NCBI GenBank assembly: GCA_023241745.1
Contig: JALQCY010000001.1
Coordinates: 496,001 to 560,000, forward strand
From: Isoptericola peretonis
GTDB taxonomy: Bacteria; Actinomycetota; Actinomycetes; Actinomycetales; Cellulomonadaceae
Direction of reading: 5' to 3'
Length of the DNA stretch: 64,000 nt
Within the stretch, counting starts at the first letter, position 1. Each line of letters opens with the position of its first letter. The notes beneath the pieces are model-generated. The model saw nothing but the letters and a program-made list of their open reading frames with translations, made no database searches and had not been told where the DNA came from. The translations under genes were made by a program, and so were the position numbers. Shown here piece after piece: positions 37,757 through 45,320 of this stretch.

Positions 37757-38317
37757 TCAGGCGGGCGCCTCGCCGTGCATCGTGTAGGCGCCGGCCTCGA
37801 GGCGTCGGACCAGGTCCTGGGTCCACTCGACGGCGCTGTCGGCGGTGTGCGCCCAGAGCCGGACGGCCTCGACGTGGTGGCCCCACTCCTCGCCGGGCTG
37901 GCGCTCGTACTCGTCGACGACACGGGCACGCCGCCTGCCGAACGCCTCGACGCGCAGGCGCAGCAGCTCGAGCGCGCGTTCGCGCGTAAGCTCGGTGATG
38001 AAGCCGATGCCCGCGATCGTCTCGGAGAGGCCGACCTCGTCCGACCGCAGCGCGTGCTCGAGCAGCTCGACGAACGCCCGCTCGCCGGCAGGCGTCAGGG
38101 CGTAAGCCGTACGCGCCGGCCCGGCCGACGGCCCCGCGTCGGCCACCTCGAGCAGGCCGTCCCGCGTCAACGTGCGCAGGCCGTGGTAGATGGAGCCCTG
38201 CTGGATGGTGCCCCAGAGGTGCACGCCCCAGGACTCCAGGTCGCGCCGGATCTGGTAGCCGTGGGCGCTGCCCCGCTCCCGCACCGCTCCGAGGACGAGC
38301 AGTCGTGTCGCCGTCAT
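37757..38317 (-). CDS. PadR family transcriptional regulator
   Basis: 186 residues from the ATG at 38317. The N-terminal winged helix (MTATRLLVLGAVRERGSAHGYQ, GTIQQGSIYHGLRTLTRDGLLE) is the PadR type, and the helical C-terminal half (residues about 95-186) resembles the Vir_reg dimerisation domain. PadR proteins are usually repressors released by a small ligand. It is divergent from the NAD(P)-binding gene across a palindromic operator and converges with the OmpR regulator with only four bases between stop codons. Confidence 0.92.
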   Translation of the reverse strand: MTATRLLVLGAVRERGSAHGYQIRRDLESWGVHLWGTIQQGSIYHGLRTLTRDGLLEVADAGPSAGPARTAYALTPAGERAFVELLEHALRSDEVGLSETIAGIGFITELTRERALELLRLRVEAFGRRRARVVDEYERQPGEEWGHHVEAVRLWAHTADSAVEWTQDLVRRLEAGAYTMHGEAPA

Positions 38318-38346
38318 GTTGCCTCCCGGGCGAGTGTAGGCATCTC

Positions 38347-38397
38347 GTACAGGTTGACTAGACACTCCCCCGCTCGTAACTTCTAGGCAAGTTGTAC
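38347..38397. promoter_or_regulatory. Palindromic operator and promoter between padR-like gene and NAD(P)-binding gene
   Basis: The arms GTACAGGTTGACTAGA (38347-38362) and TCTAGGCAAGTTGTAC (38382-38397) form an imperfect dyad matching at 13 of 16 positions. A -35 TTGACT (38354-38359) and a -10-like TAACTT (38377-38382), 17 bases apart, reading right, lie within it. A bound PadR dimer would therefore block RNA polymerase. The dyad is seen directly; the operator role is inferred from position. Confidence 0.6.
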
Positions 38398-38420
38398 TAG
38401 CACCTCGGGCAGGAGACCGG

Positions 38421-39059
38421 ATGCATCTCGTCGTCAGCGGCGCCTCGGGCGCCACGGGCAGGCTCGTCGTCGAGCAGGCGGTCGCGGCCGGCCACCGCGT
38501 CACCGTGCTGGTCCGCGACCCCGGGCGTTTCCGGGCCCCGGCCGGCGTGCACGTCGTGGTCGCGCAGGTCGTGGACGACCCCGGCGTCACGCTCCCGGAC
38601 GGCGCGGACGCGGTCGTGTCCGCCCTCGGCAAGCGCTCCGCCAAGGACCCCGCGCCCGTCTGCACCGACGGCGTCAGGAATCTCGTCGCGGCCATGCGGC
38701 GGAAGGGCGTGCGCCGCATCGTCGCCGTCTCCGCCTCCCCCGTGCTGCGGACGGGTTACGGCGAGCCCTGGTGGTTCCGTCGCGTCGTCCGGCCGGCGGT
38801 CCACCGGCTCGGCCGGGACCTCTACGCCGACCTCGAGGGGATGGAACGGACCCTGCGGGCGGCCGACGCCGACCTCGACTGGACGGTGCTGCGGCCCGGG
38901 TACCTCGTCGACCATCCGGCCGCGGGCTACCGGCTCGTGCAGGACGCGAACGCCGTCGGGAACGTGCACCGGGCGGACCTCGCCGCAGCCCTCCTGAGCG
39001 TCGTCGGCGACCCCGCCACGGCCGGCCACGCGTACGGCCTCGCGAGCGCGGCGTCGTGA
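38421..39059 (+). CDS. NAD(P)-binding (NmrA-like/atypical SDR) oxidoreductase
   Basis: 212 residues with an N-terminal Rossmann motif (MHLVVSGASGATGRLVVEQA) and the VLVRDPGRF cofactor-specificity strand. The catalytic Tyr-Lys pair of classical short-chain dehydrogenases is not obvious, so it fits the atypical NAD(P)H-binding family. It is likely regulated by the divergent PadR protein. Its substrate is unknown. Its stop overlaps the start of a small membrane-protein gene, suggesting an operon. Confidence 0.85.
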   Translation: MHLVVSGASGATGRLVVEQAVAAGHRVTVLVRDPGRFRAPAGVHVVVAQVVDDPGVTLPDGADAVVSALGKRSAKDPAPVCTDGVRNLVAAMRRKGVRRIVAVSASPVLRTGYGEPWWFRRVVRPAVHRLGRDLYADLEGMERTLRAADADLDWTVLRPGYLVDHPAAGYRLVQDANAVGNVHRADLAAALLSVVGDPATAGHAYGLASAAS

Positions 39060-39463
39060 GCGCGGGAGCCGGGACGGGTCGCCGGGACGCGCTGCTGCGG
39101 GTCGGGTTCGTCGCCGACGGCGTGTTCAAGCTCGCGACCGCGGCCCTGTACCTCGCGCTCGCGGGGTGGTTCGCGACCCGGGTGCACGCGCCCGCCGCGC
39201 TGGTCGTGGGAACGGCCGCCGTCCTCGTCCTCTGCGGTGCGGCCGAGGTCGCGCTCGCCCGCACCGGAGCGGTGCGCCGCTCCACCCGCCTCCTGGTCGG
39301 GTACGACGCGGGGTGGGCCGTCGTGACGGTGGGCGCCGTGCTGCTGGCCTGGTCAGAAACCCCGGGCGGCGGCGTCCTCTGGTTCGCCTACCAGGCCCTC
39401 GCCGCAGCCGGTCTCGGCGCCGCGACCCTTGCGGCCCTCCGCCGCGAGCGCGGCGGAGGGTAG
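39056..39463 (+). CDS. Small integral membrane protein
   Basis: 135 residues from a GTG overlapping the previous stop (GTGA). It has four probable transmembrane helices (LATAALYLALAGWFA, ALVVGTAAVLVLCGAAEVAL, AGWAVVTVGAVLLAW, VLWFAYQALAAAGLGAATLAAL). No family was recognised. Tight coupling to the NAD(P)-binding gene and the PadR operator suggests a shared stress or redox response. Confidence 0.75.
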   Translation: MSAGAGTGRRDALLRVGFVADGVFKLATAALYLALAGWFATRVHAPAALVVGTAAVLVLCGAAEVALARTGAVRRSTRLLVGYDAGWAVVTVGAVLLAWSETPGGGVLWFAYQALAAAGLGAATLAALRRERGGG

Positions 39464-39493
39464 GCGCGCCTCGAGCGCGGGCCACGCAAGGGC

Positions 39494-39913
39494 TCAGCCG
39501 GCCGACGCGGCGGTCTGGGCCGTCTGCGCCGACTGCGGCGTCACCGGGCTGGCGGGCGTCGACGCCGTCACCGGGCTGGCGGGCGTCTGGGCCGTCTGAG
39601 CCGTCGGCGCGCTCTGGACGGACGCCGCGGTGCCGGCGGTCTGCGTCGTCGGAGCCGTCGAGGGCGTGGCGACCGACCCGGCCGTCACGGTCGTGATCGA
39701 CGTGCCGTTCTGCACGGCCGCGGGCGACGGGCCCGCCGGGCCGGTCGCCGTGGCGGAGTCCGTCGTCGTGCCGTCGTCACCCACCTGGACGGCTGACGCG
39801 ACGACCTCGTCCGACGGGGCACGGTCGAACGTGCCCTGTGCCGCGGCGACGCCGGCGCCCAGGCCGACCGCGCCGAGGGCTCCCGTGACGATCCATGTGC
39901 TGCGTGCCTTCAT
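39494..39913 (-). CDS. Secreted Ala/Thr/Ser-rich low-complexity protein
   Basis: 139 residues. A signal peptide is clear (MKARSTWIVTGALGAVGLGAG then VAAAQG), followed by an Ala/Thr/Val/Ser-rich chain with repeated units (TPASPVT twice; QTAQT and TAQTA several times). No cysteines or enzymatic motifs are seen. It may be a cell-wall or surface-exposed filler, or a glycosylation substrate. No family was recognised. It has an AGGAGCAG ribosome-binding site and stands alone on the minus strand. Confidence 0.7.
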   Translation of the reverse strand: MKARSTWIVTGALGAVGLGAGVAAAQGTFDRAPSDEVVASAVQVGDDGTTTDSATATGPAGPSPAAVQNGTSITTVTAGSVATPSTAPTTQTAGTAASVQSAPTAQTAQTPASPVTASTPASPVTPQSAQTAQTAASAG

Positions 39914-40042
39914 CGTTCTGCTCCTTCGTCCGGTGCTCGGTCGTGGCGATGGTCGTGCGGTGGGCGGGTCGTCCCCTGCCCCACTGGTTCCCAGCCTGGG
40001 TGGCGCCGGTGAGAGCGCCGGGAGCCGCGCATGAGAGGTCTC

Positions 40043-41404
40043 TCAGACTTCGGCCGCCGCGCCGACGAGCCGCTCGGCGACGGCGAGGAACGCCTCGGCC
40101 GTCGCGGCGTCCTGCGTCCCGGCGGCGAGCGAGACGACGACCGCCGCGGCGCGAGCCCGCAGCAGCGCCGGGTCGACCTCGGCGTCGAAGGCGGCGAGCC
40201 ATCGCCGCACCAGCCCGCCCACCCCGGCGTACGCGGCCGGGTCGAGCACGGGCAGCACGGCGAGGTGCGCGACGGCGCACGCCAGGTCGTCCACGAGGTG
40301 ACCCGGCCCGAGCGTGTCGACGTCCAGCACGGCACCGACCCGCGGCGCCACCGCCCGGCCCGACGGGGATGCCGCCGCGACGGGGGCCGGCTCCAGCAGC
40401 AGGTTCGCGGCGTGCAGGTCGCCGTGCGTCACGCCCAGCGGGCCGGGGTCGCCGGCCGCGGCCGCGGCGCGGATCCGGGCGGCCAGGCCCTCCATGCGCT
40501 CGGCGGGCACGCCCTGCACGGAGACGACCGCGTGGGCGTAGCGCCCGAGGCGGTCGGCCCACGCCGGGCGGCGGGGCAGGGCCCGGCCCGCCCCTGGCAG
40601 CCTGGTCGCGACGCGCAGCACCTCGGCCGGGTCCAGGCACGCCGCCTGCGCGGCGGCCGGCGTCCCGGCGATCCGCTCGGCGACCGACACCCCCGGCACC
40701 TCCTCGAGGAGCACGACGCCGTCGGCCGACCAGGTGAGGACGCGCGGGGCGACGACCGCCGCCGCCCGCGGGTGTCCCGCGAACAGCGCGTGCCGACGCA
40801 CCAGGTCGCCCACCTTCGAGGGCCGCACCACCTTGACGTACGCCGTCCCGACCCGCTCCGCGGCCGAGCCGCCGGCGGCGCCGGCGTCGCCGGTCCGGGC
40901 CCGCAGCACGGCACGGCGCAGCGGCCGGTACGTGACCGTCTCGAGCGACCGGACGGCGACGTCCAGGCCCGCGTCACGGAGCCGGCCCTCCACCCGGGAC
41001 GGCGTGCTGCCCGCCTCGAGCCCCGGCAGCGCGGGGTCGTGGGGGTGGCGCCACACGTGCAGGGCACGCGCGCCGTCGTCGAGCCGCACGACGCCGGGGC
41101 CCGGACCGTCGCCGCGGTCGCCCGCGCCTCGAGCGCGACGGAACGACGTGTCCGGGGCGCTCGTGGCGAACAGGTGCTCCGTCACGCGGACCGCGCCGTC
41201 ACCCGTGCCGCGGCGGGCCACGACCTCGTACGCGACCGTCACCTCCGCCCCCGGCCGCGCGTGCACCTGCCGCACGGACCACGACTCCACGCCGGCGCCG
41301 TCCGCGGCGAGCGCCGCGGCCAGCACGTCGCCCGCGGCGTCGCCCGTGAGCAGGTCCAGCCAGGCGGGATGGTCCGCGGGCGCGGTCGGGGCGGTGGTCG
41401 GCAT
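40043..41404 (-). CDS. Phosphotransferase of the aminoglycoside-phosphotransferase (APH) fold
   Basis: 453 residues from the ATG at 41404. The C-terminal half carries the Brenner motif GVTHGDLHAANLLL (near residue 330) and the metal-binding Asp in AVLDVDTLGPGHLVDDLAC. An N-terminal lobe of about 180 residues precedes AYVKVVRPSK (the likely ATP-binding lysine). Proteins of this fold phosphorylate small molecules such as choline, homoserine, sugars or antibiotics. Substrate cannot be inferred. It is divergent from a two-component system, with a 190-base gap that may hold promoters for both. Confidence 0.8.
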   Translation of the reverse strand: MPTTAPTAPADHPAWLDLLTGDAAGDVLAAALAADGAGVESWSVRQVHARPGAEVTVAYEVVARRGTGDGAVRVTEHLFATSAPDTSFRRARGAGDRGDGPGPGVVRLDDGARALHVWRHPHDPALPGLEAGSTPSRVEGRLRDAGLDVAVRSLETVTYRPLRRAVLRARTGDAGAAGGSAAERVGTAYVKVVRPSKVGDLVRRHALFAGHPRAAAVVAPRVLTWSADGVVLLEEVPGVSVAERIAGTPAAAQAACLDPAEVLRVATRLPGAGRALPRRPAWADRLGRYAHAVVSVQGVPAERMEGLAARIRAAAAAGDPGPLGVTHGDLHAANLLLEPAPVAAASPSGRAVAPRVGAVLDVDTLGPGHLVDDLACAVAHLAVLPVLDPAAYAGVGGLVRRWLAAFDAEVDPALLRARAAAVVVSLAAGTQDAATAEAFLAVAERLVGAAAEV

Positions 41405-41594
41405 GACCCCAGACGACCAGGCGGCCGGGAGCCCACGGTGAGACGCCGATGAGAGCCGTCTCATCGACCCGCGCCGCCCGAGCCCCGAGCGCCTCCCGGG
41501 TCGAAGCCTCGGCGCCGGAGTGGTCCCGCAGGACCATCCCCCGCGGCACCACGGGCGGACGCGCAGCCCTCCGCCCCGGCGTAGCGTTCCGGGC

Positions 41595-42860
41595 ATGGAC
41601 CGCGGCCCCCTCGACCGATGGCGCCCCCGGTTGTTCCTGGCGCTGACGCTCGCCGTCGTGGTGACGGTCGGGACGCTCGGGGCGTCGCACTGGCAGCCGG
41701 GGGCCCGCGACCTGGACGCGCTGGGGATGCTCCTGGCGCTGGTCGGCCCCGTGGTCCTGCTGACGCTGCCCCGCCGCCCGGTCCTGGCGGTGCTGCTGGC
41801 GGTCGGCGCGATCGGCTCCTACCTCGCCCTCGGGTACGCGTGGGGCCCTGCGATCGGCGGAGCGGTCGGCGTGCTCGTCATGGTGCTGCTCACCGGGCCG
41901 GCGGCCCGGGCCCGCGTGATCGCCTGGTCGGGCGCCGCGCTGATGTGGGGCGCGGTGGTCGCGGCGGCGGCCCTGCGCGACGACCCGGCCCGCCTCGCCG
42001 GGCTGCTCGGCGGGGCCGCGTGGACCGCCGTCGCGCTGCTGGTCGCGACCGGGATCCGGGAGCGCGTGGCGCGCGCCGCCGCCCTGCGCGCGGCCCGCGC
42101 GGAGCGGGAACGCACGGCCGTCGCCACCGAGCGGCTGCGCATCGCGCGCGAGCTGCACGACGTCCTCGCCCACTCGCTGTCCGCGATCCACGTGCAGGCC
42201 GGGGTGGGGCTGCACCTGCTGGACCGCGACACCGAGCAGGCACGGTCGGCGCTGGCGTCGATCAAGACCACGAGCCGCGACGCGCTGGACGAGGTGCGCG
42301 CGGTGCTCGGCATCGTGCGGGGCGAGGACCCGGCGGGAGACACCGTCCCGGCCGAGCCCCGCACGCCCACCTGGGACCTCGGCGCCCTCCCCCGGCTGGC
42401 CGAGCCCCTGCGCGCCCGAGGCGTGGCGGTCCGCTTCGACGTCGATCCCGCGCTGCGTCCCGACGGCGCCGTGCCCGCCCACCTCGCGGGCGTCGCGTTC
42501 CGCGTGGTCCAGGAGGCGCTCACCAACGTGGGCCGGCACGCCCCGCGCGCCCGGTCCGTCGTCGTGCGCGTGGCGCGCGACGGCCCGGTGCTGCGGGTCA
42601 CCGTGGCCGACGACGGCGGCCCGGCCGGGCCGCTCGACGAGAACCGGCCCGGCTACGGCCTGCGGGGCATGCGCGAACGGGTCGAGGGCGCCGGCGGCAC
42701 GCTGCGCACGGGCCACCACGGGACGGGGGCCGCCGGCGCGGGCGTCGGGTACGTCGTCGACGCGGCGGTCCCGCTCGGTGCCGCGCCCGCCGCCGACGGG
42801 CCGGGCCGCGGGAGCGACCGACCCGACGCTGAGCCCGACCGCTCAGGAGGAGACGCATGA
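41595..42860 (+). CDS. Sensor histidine kinase, NarL class (HisKA_3)
   Basis: 421 residues (MDRGPLDRWRPRLFLALTLA). Five to six transmembrane helices in the first 150 residues form a membrane sensor without an external domain. The dimerisation helix holds His188 (LRIARELHDVLAHSLSAIHVQ), and the ATPase domain follows (RVVQEALTNVGRHA, VADDGGPAGP, GYGLRGMRERV). It overlaps its regulator gene by four bases. This is the common DesK/LiaS-like architecture of actinobacteria. The signal is unknown. Confidence 0.94.
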   Translation: MDRGPLDRWRPRLFLALTLAVVVTVGTLGASHWQPGARDLDALGMLLALVGPVVLLTLPRRPVLAVLLAVGAIGSYLALGYAWGPAIGGAVGVLVMVLLTGPAARARVIAWSGAALMWGAVVAAAALRDDPARLAGLLGGAAWTAVALLVATGIRERVARAAALRAARAERERTAVATERLRIARELHDVLAHSLSAIHVQAGVGLHLLDRDTEQARSALASIKTTSRDALDEVRAVLGIVRGEDPAGDTVPAEPRTPTWDLGALPRLAEPLRARGVAVRFDVDPALRPDGAVPAHLAGVAFRVVQEALTNVGRHAPRARSVVVRVARDGPVLRVTVADDGGPAGPLDENRPGYGLRGMRERVEGAGGTLRTGHHGTGAAGAGVGYVVDAAVPLGAAPAADGPGRGSDRPDAEPDRSGGDA

Positions 42861-43522
42861 TCCGGGTGCTGCTGGCCGACGACCAGGCGCTGGTGCGCGG
42901 CGGGTTCCGTGCGCTGCTGGACGCCGAGGACGACATGACCGTGGTCGCCGAGGCCGCGACGGGCGACGAGGCCGCCCGGCTCGCGCTCGAGCTGCTGCCC
43001 GACGTCGTGCTGATGGACGTGCGCATGCCCGGGACCGACGGCCTGGAGGCCACCCGCCGCATCGTCGCCGACCCTCGGGCGGGCGAGGTGCACGTGGTGG
43101 TCGTGACGACCTTCGAGCTGGACGAGTACGTGGCCGAGGCGATCCGTGGCGGCGCGAGCGGCTTCCTGGTCAAGGACACCGAGCCCGCGGACCTGGTGCG
43201 GGCGGTGCGGGTGGCCGCGGCGGGCGACGCCCTGCTGTCCCCCGGTGTCACGCGCCGGCTGCTCGCGCGCGTGGCCGACGCGACCCGCGACGTGCCGCCA
43301 CCGCCGGGCCTGGGCGAGCTGACCGCCCGCGAGCGCGAGGTGCTGGTGGAGGTGGCGGGCGGGCTGTCCAACGACGAGATCGCGCGCGCCCTCTACCTGT
43401 CGGAGTCGACCGTCAAGACGCACGTCTCCCGGGTCATGGCCAAGCTCGGCGCGCGTGACCGCGCGCAGCTCGTCGTCGCCGCGTACGAGGGCGGGGTCGT
43501 CCGCCCGGGCTGGTCGGCCTGA
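42857..43522 (+). CDS. Response regulator, NarL/FixJ family
   Basis: 221 residues. The receiver has the acidic pair LADDQALV, the phospho-Asp in VVLMDVRMPG and the Lys in FLVKDTEP. The LuxR-type helix-turn-helix at the C-terminus (LTAREREVLVEVAGGLSNDEIARALYLSESTVKTH) is complete. It is the partner of the preceding kinase; a GGAGGAG site precedes its ATG. Confidence 0.95.
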   Translation: MIRVLLADDQALVRGGFRALLDAEDDMTVVAEAATGDEAARLALELLPDVVLMDVRMPGTDGLEATRRIVADPRAGEVHVVVVTTFELDEYVAEAIRGGASGFLVKDTEPADLVRAVRVAAAGDALLSPGVTRRLLARVADATRDVPPPPGLGELTAREREVLVEVAGGLSNDEIARALYLSESTVKTHVSRVMAKLGARDRAQLVVAAYEGGVVRPGWSA

Positions 43523-43651
43523 GCCCGGCCGACCGGCACGACGGGACGACGCAGGTCGGTACGGCGGGCTGACGACGCGGGCCCCCTGTCAGAGCGACGG
43601 TGGTGGTCGAGGGCCCGCACCGGGCGGGCCCACCGTCACGAGGAGTCCACG

Positions 43652-43936
43652 ATGCTCTCCACTGCCACCGCGATCGCCGCCCCGGCGGCCCTCGCCGCGC
43701 ACCCCTACGCCTCCGGCGGCGGGCCGGGCTGGTGGATCGTCTTCCCGATCCTGTGGTTCCTGCTCTTCGCCACCGTCGTCCTCCTGATCGCGCGGCGCGC
43801 GCGCCGGTACGGGCCGCCGTGGGCCCGCGGGGGCGCCGGCGGGGTCGGCGTCCTGGGCGAGCGGTTCGCTCGCGGCGAGATCGACGAGGCCGAGTACCGC
43901 CAGCGGCTGGCCGTCCTGCGGGAGGACCGCCGCTGA
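43652..43936 (+). CDS. Small membrane protein with SHOCT domain
   Basis: 94 residues. A hydrophobic N-terminus (possible signal or first helix), one clear transmembrane helix (WWIVFPILWFLLFATVVLLIA) and a C-terminal SHOCT motif (LGERFARGEIDEAEYRQRLAVL) are seen. SHOCT domains are short oligomerisation modules often found on small membrane proteins. It lies 129 bases after the response regulator and has a GAGGAG site; it may be a target or modulator of that system. Confidence 0.85.
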   Translation: MLSTATAIAAPAALAAHPYASGGGPGWWIVFPILWFLLFATVVLLIARRARRYGPPWARGGAGGVGVLGERFARGEIDEAEYRQRLAVLREDRR

Positions 43937-43944
43937 CGGACCGG

Positions 43945-44008
43945 CCTTCCAGCACGCGATCCCTCGCGTCATCACACCCGATGACGCGAGGGATCACGTG
44001 CTGGAAGG
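43945..44008. terminator. Long inverted repeat, 29-base arms
   Basis: The arms 43945-43973 and 43980-44008 pair over 29 bases with a single C-A mismatch and a six-base loop. It starts nine bases after the SHOCT gene stop, so it would terminate the two-component operon. It is far longer than a usual rho-independent stem and has no T-run. The other strand gives an equally strong hairpin with a G-U pair. Confidence 0.75.
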
Positions 44009-44211
44009 CATGTCCATGGTCGTGGGGAGACGGCGGGCAACGTTTCCGCGTCGTCGTGCGTCTGAGCAGGTGAACGGCCGACGACAGGTCACGACACGGT
44101 GACGATCAGGACACGACCGGAGCGCTGCGTTCGCGTTGCGGGCACCCACGGGGCACGGTGGTTACCCCGCGGCGCCCCTCGTGCGCCGCCCACCGGCGCG
44201 GAAGGGGCAGG

Positions 44212-45234
44212 ATGCGTACGGTTCCCAGGTCATGGCGGCGCCGGGCGGCGACGCTCGTCGGCGTGCCGGTGGCACTCGTGCTGGTGCTCGGCGGCTGCGC
44301 GCCGCTCTCGGGCGAGACGGAGCCGCAGCCGGGCTCCGCACCGACGGCGGAGTCGACCACCGCGACCACCGCGCCGTCCTCCGACCCGTCCGGGTCGGAC
44401 GACGGGGTCCTGGGGTCCGCGCCCGACCCGTCGGCCGACGCCGCGCAGGAGCGCGCCGACCGGGAGGCGCAGGAGAAGGCCGACCAGGAGAAGGCCGAGC
44501 AGGAGGCCGCGGACAAGGAGGCGGCCGAGAAGAAGGCGAAGAAGGCCGCCGAGAAGAAGGCCGCCGAGGAGGCTGCCGCCCAGGAGCAGGCCGAGCAGGA
44601 GGCCGCGGAGAAGAAGGCCGCGGAGGAACGCGACAAGATGCTCGAGTACGGCGACTCGGGCGAGCGGGTGCTCGCGCTGCAGGAGCGGCTGCAGGAGCTG
44701 GGCTACTTCCTGCAGGACGCCGACGGCAGCTTCGGCCCCGCCACGCAGCAGGCCGTGTGGGCGCTGCAGAAGGCCGCCGGTCAGTACCGGGACGGCGTCG
44801 TCGGCCCCAAGACGCAGGCCGCGCTGGACGACGGCCTCCGCCCGTCCGCACAGACGTCGTCGGGCAAGGCGATCGAGATCGACCTGGACAAGCAGCTGCT
44901 GATGGCCGTCGAGGACGGCAAGGTCACCCGGATCGTCAACGCGTCGTCGGGCAACGGCGAGACGTACGAGGCCAAGGGCCGCACGTACCACGCGACGACG
45001 CCCCGCGGCTCGTTCGCCGTGTACATGGAGCGCAACGGCATGCACGAGTCCACCCTCGAGCTGGGATCGATGTACCGGCCGAAGTACTTCTCGGGCGGGT
45101 ACGCGGTGCACGGCTCCCCGTCCATCCCGCCGTACCCGGCGTCGCACGGCTGCGTGCGCGTGTCGAACTCGGCGATGAACTGGCTGTGGGACTCCTGGGG
45201 CATGCCGAAGGGCACGCCCGTCGTCCTCTACTGA
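44212..45234 (+). CDS. Lipoprotein L,D-transpeptidase with peptidoglycan-binding domain
   Basis: 340 residues from the ATG at 44212 (GGAAGGGGCAGG site). The signal peptide ends in a lipobox (LGGC, Cys29), so it is probably membrane-anchored outside. Next come a Ser/Thr-rich linker, a Lys/Glu/Ala-rich predicted coiled coil (about residues 78-140), a PG_binding_1 domain (LQERLQELGYFLQDADGSFG, about 153-205) and a YkuD catalytic domain ending with HGCVRVSN (Cys about 314). It would make 3-3 peptidoglycan cross-links or attach proteins. The long coiled-coil spacer is unusual. Confidence 0.9.
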   Translation: MRTVPRSWRRRAATLVGVPVALVLVLGGCAPLSGETEPQPGSAPTAESTTATTAPSSDPSGSDDGVLGSAPDPSADAAQERADREAQEKADQEKAEQEAADKEAAEKKAKKAAEKKAAEEAAAQEQAEQEAAEKKAAEERDKMLEYGDSGERVLALQERLQELGYFLQDADGSFGPATQQAVWALQKAAGQYRDGVVGPKTQAALDDGLRPSAQTSSGKAIEIDLDKQLLMAVEDGKVTRIVNASSGNGETYEAKGRTYHATTPRGSFAVYMERNGMHESTLELGSMYRPKYFSGGYAVHGSPSIPPYPASHGCVRVSNSAMNWLWDSWGMPKGTPVVLY

Positions 45235-45256
45235 CGCCGGCCGGTGGGGCCAACCC

Positions 45257-45318
45257 GTTGTGAGCGCGATTTCGGGGACTATCGCACGGGCGATAGTCCC
45301 CGAAATCGCGCTTACAAC
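45257..45318. terminator. Bidirectional long inverted repeat between convergent genes
   Basis: The arms 45257-45285 and 45290-45318 pair over 29 bases with one G-U position and an ACGG loop. It sits between the L,D-transpeptidase gene (plus) and murB (minus), ending two bases before the murB stop. It would terminate both. The AT-containing core (GATTTCGGGGACTATCG) differs in composition from flanking DNA, suggesting a mobile or REP-like element. Confidence 0.8.
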
Positions 45319-45320
45319 TG

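Noticed and set aside
40043..41404. Aminoglycoside-resistance gene
   Set aside because: The APH fold is shared by many kinases; substrate-binding residues typical of known resistance enzymes were not recognised, so no resistance call is made.
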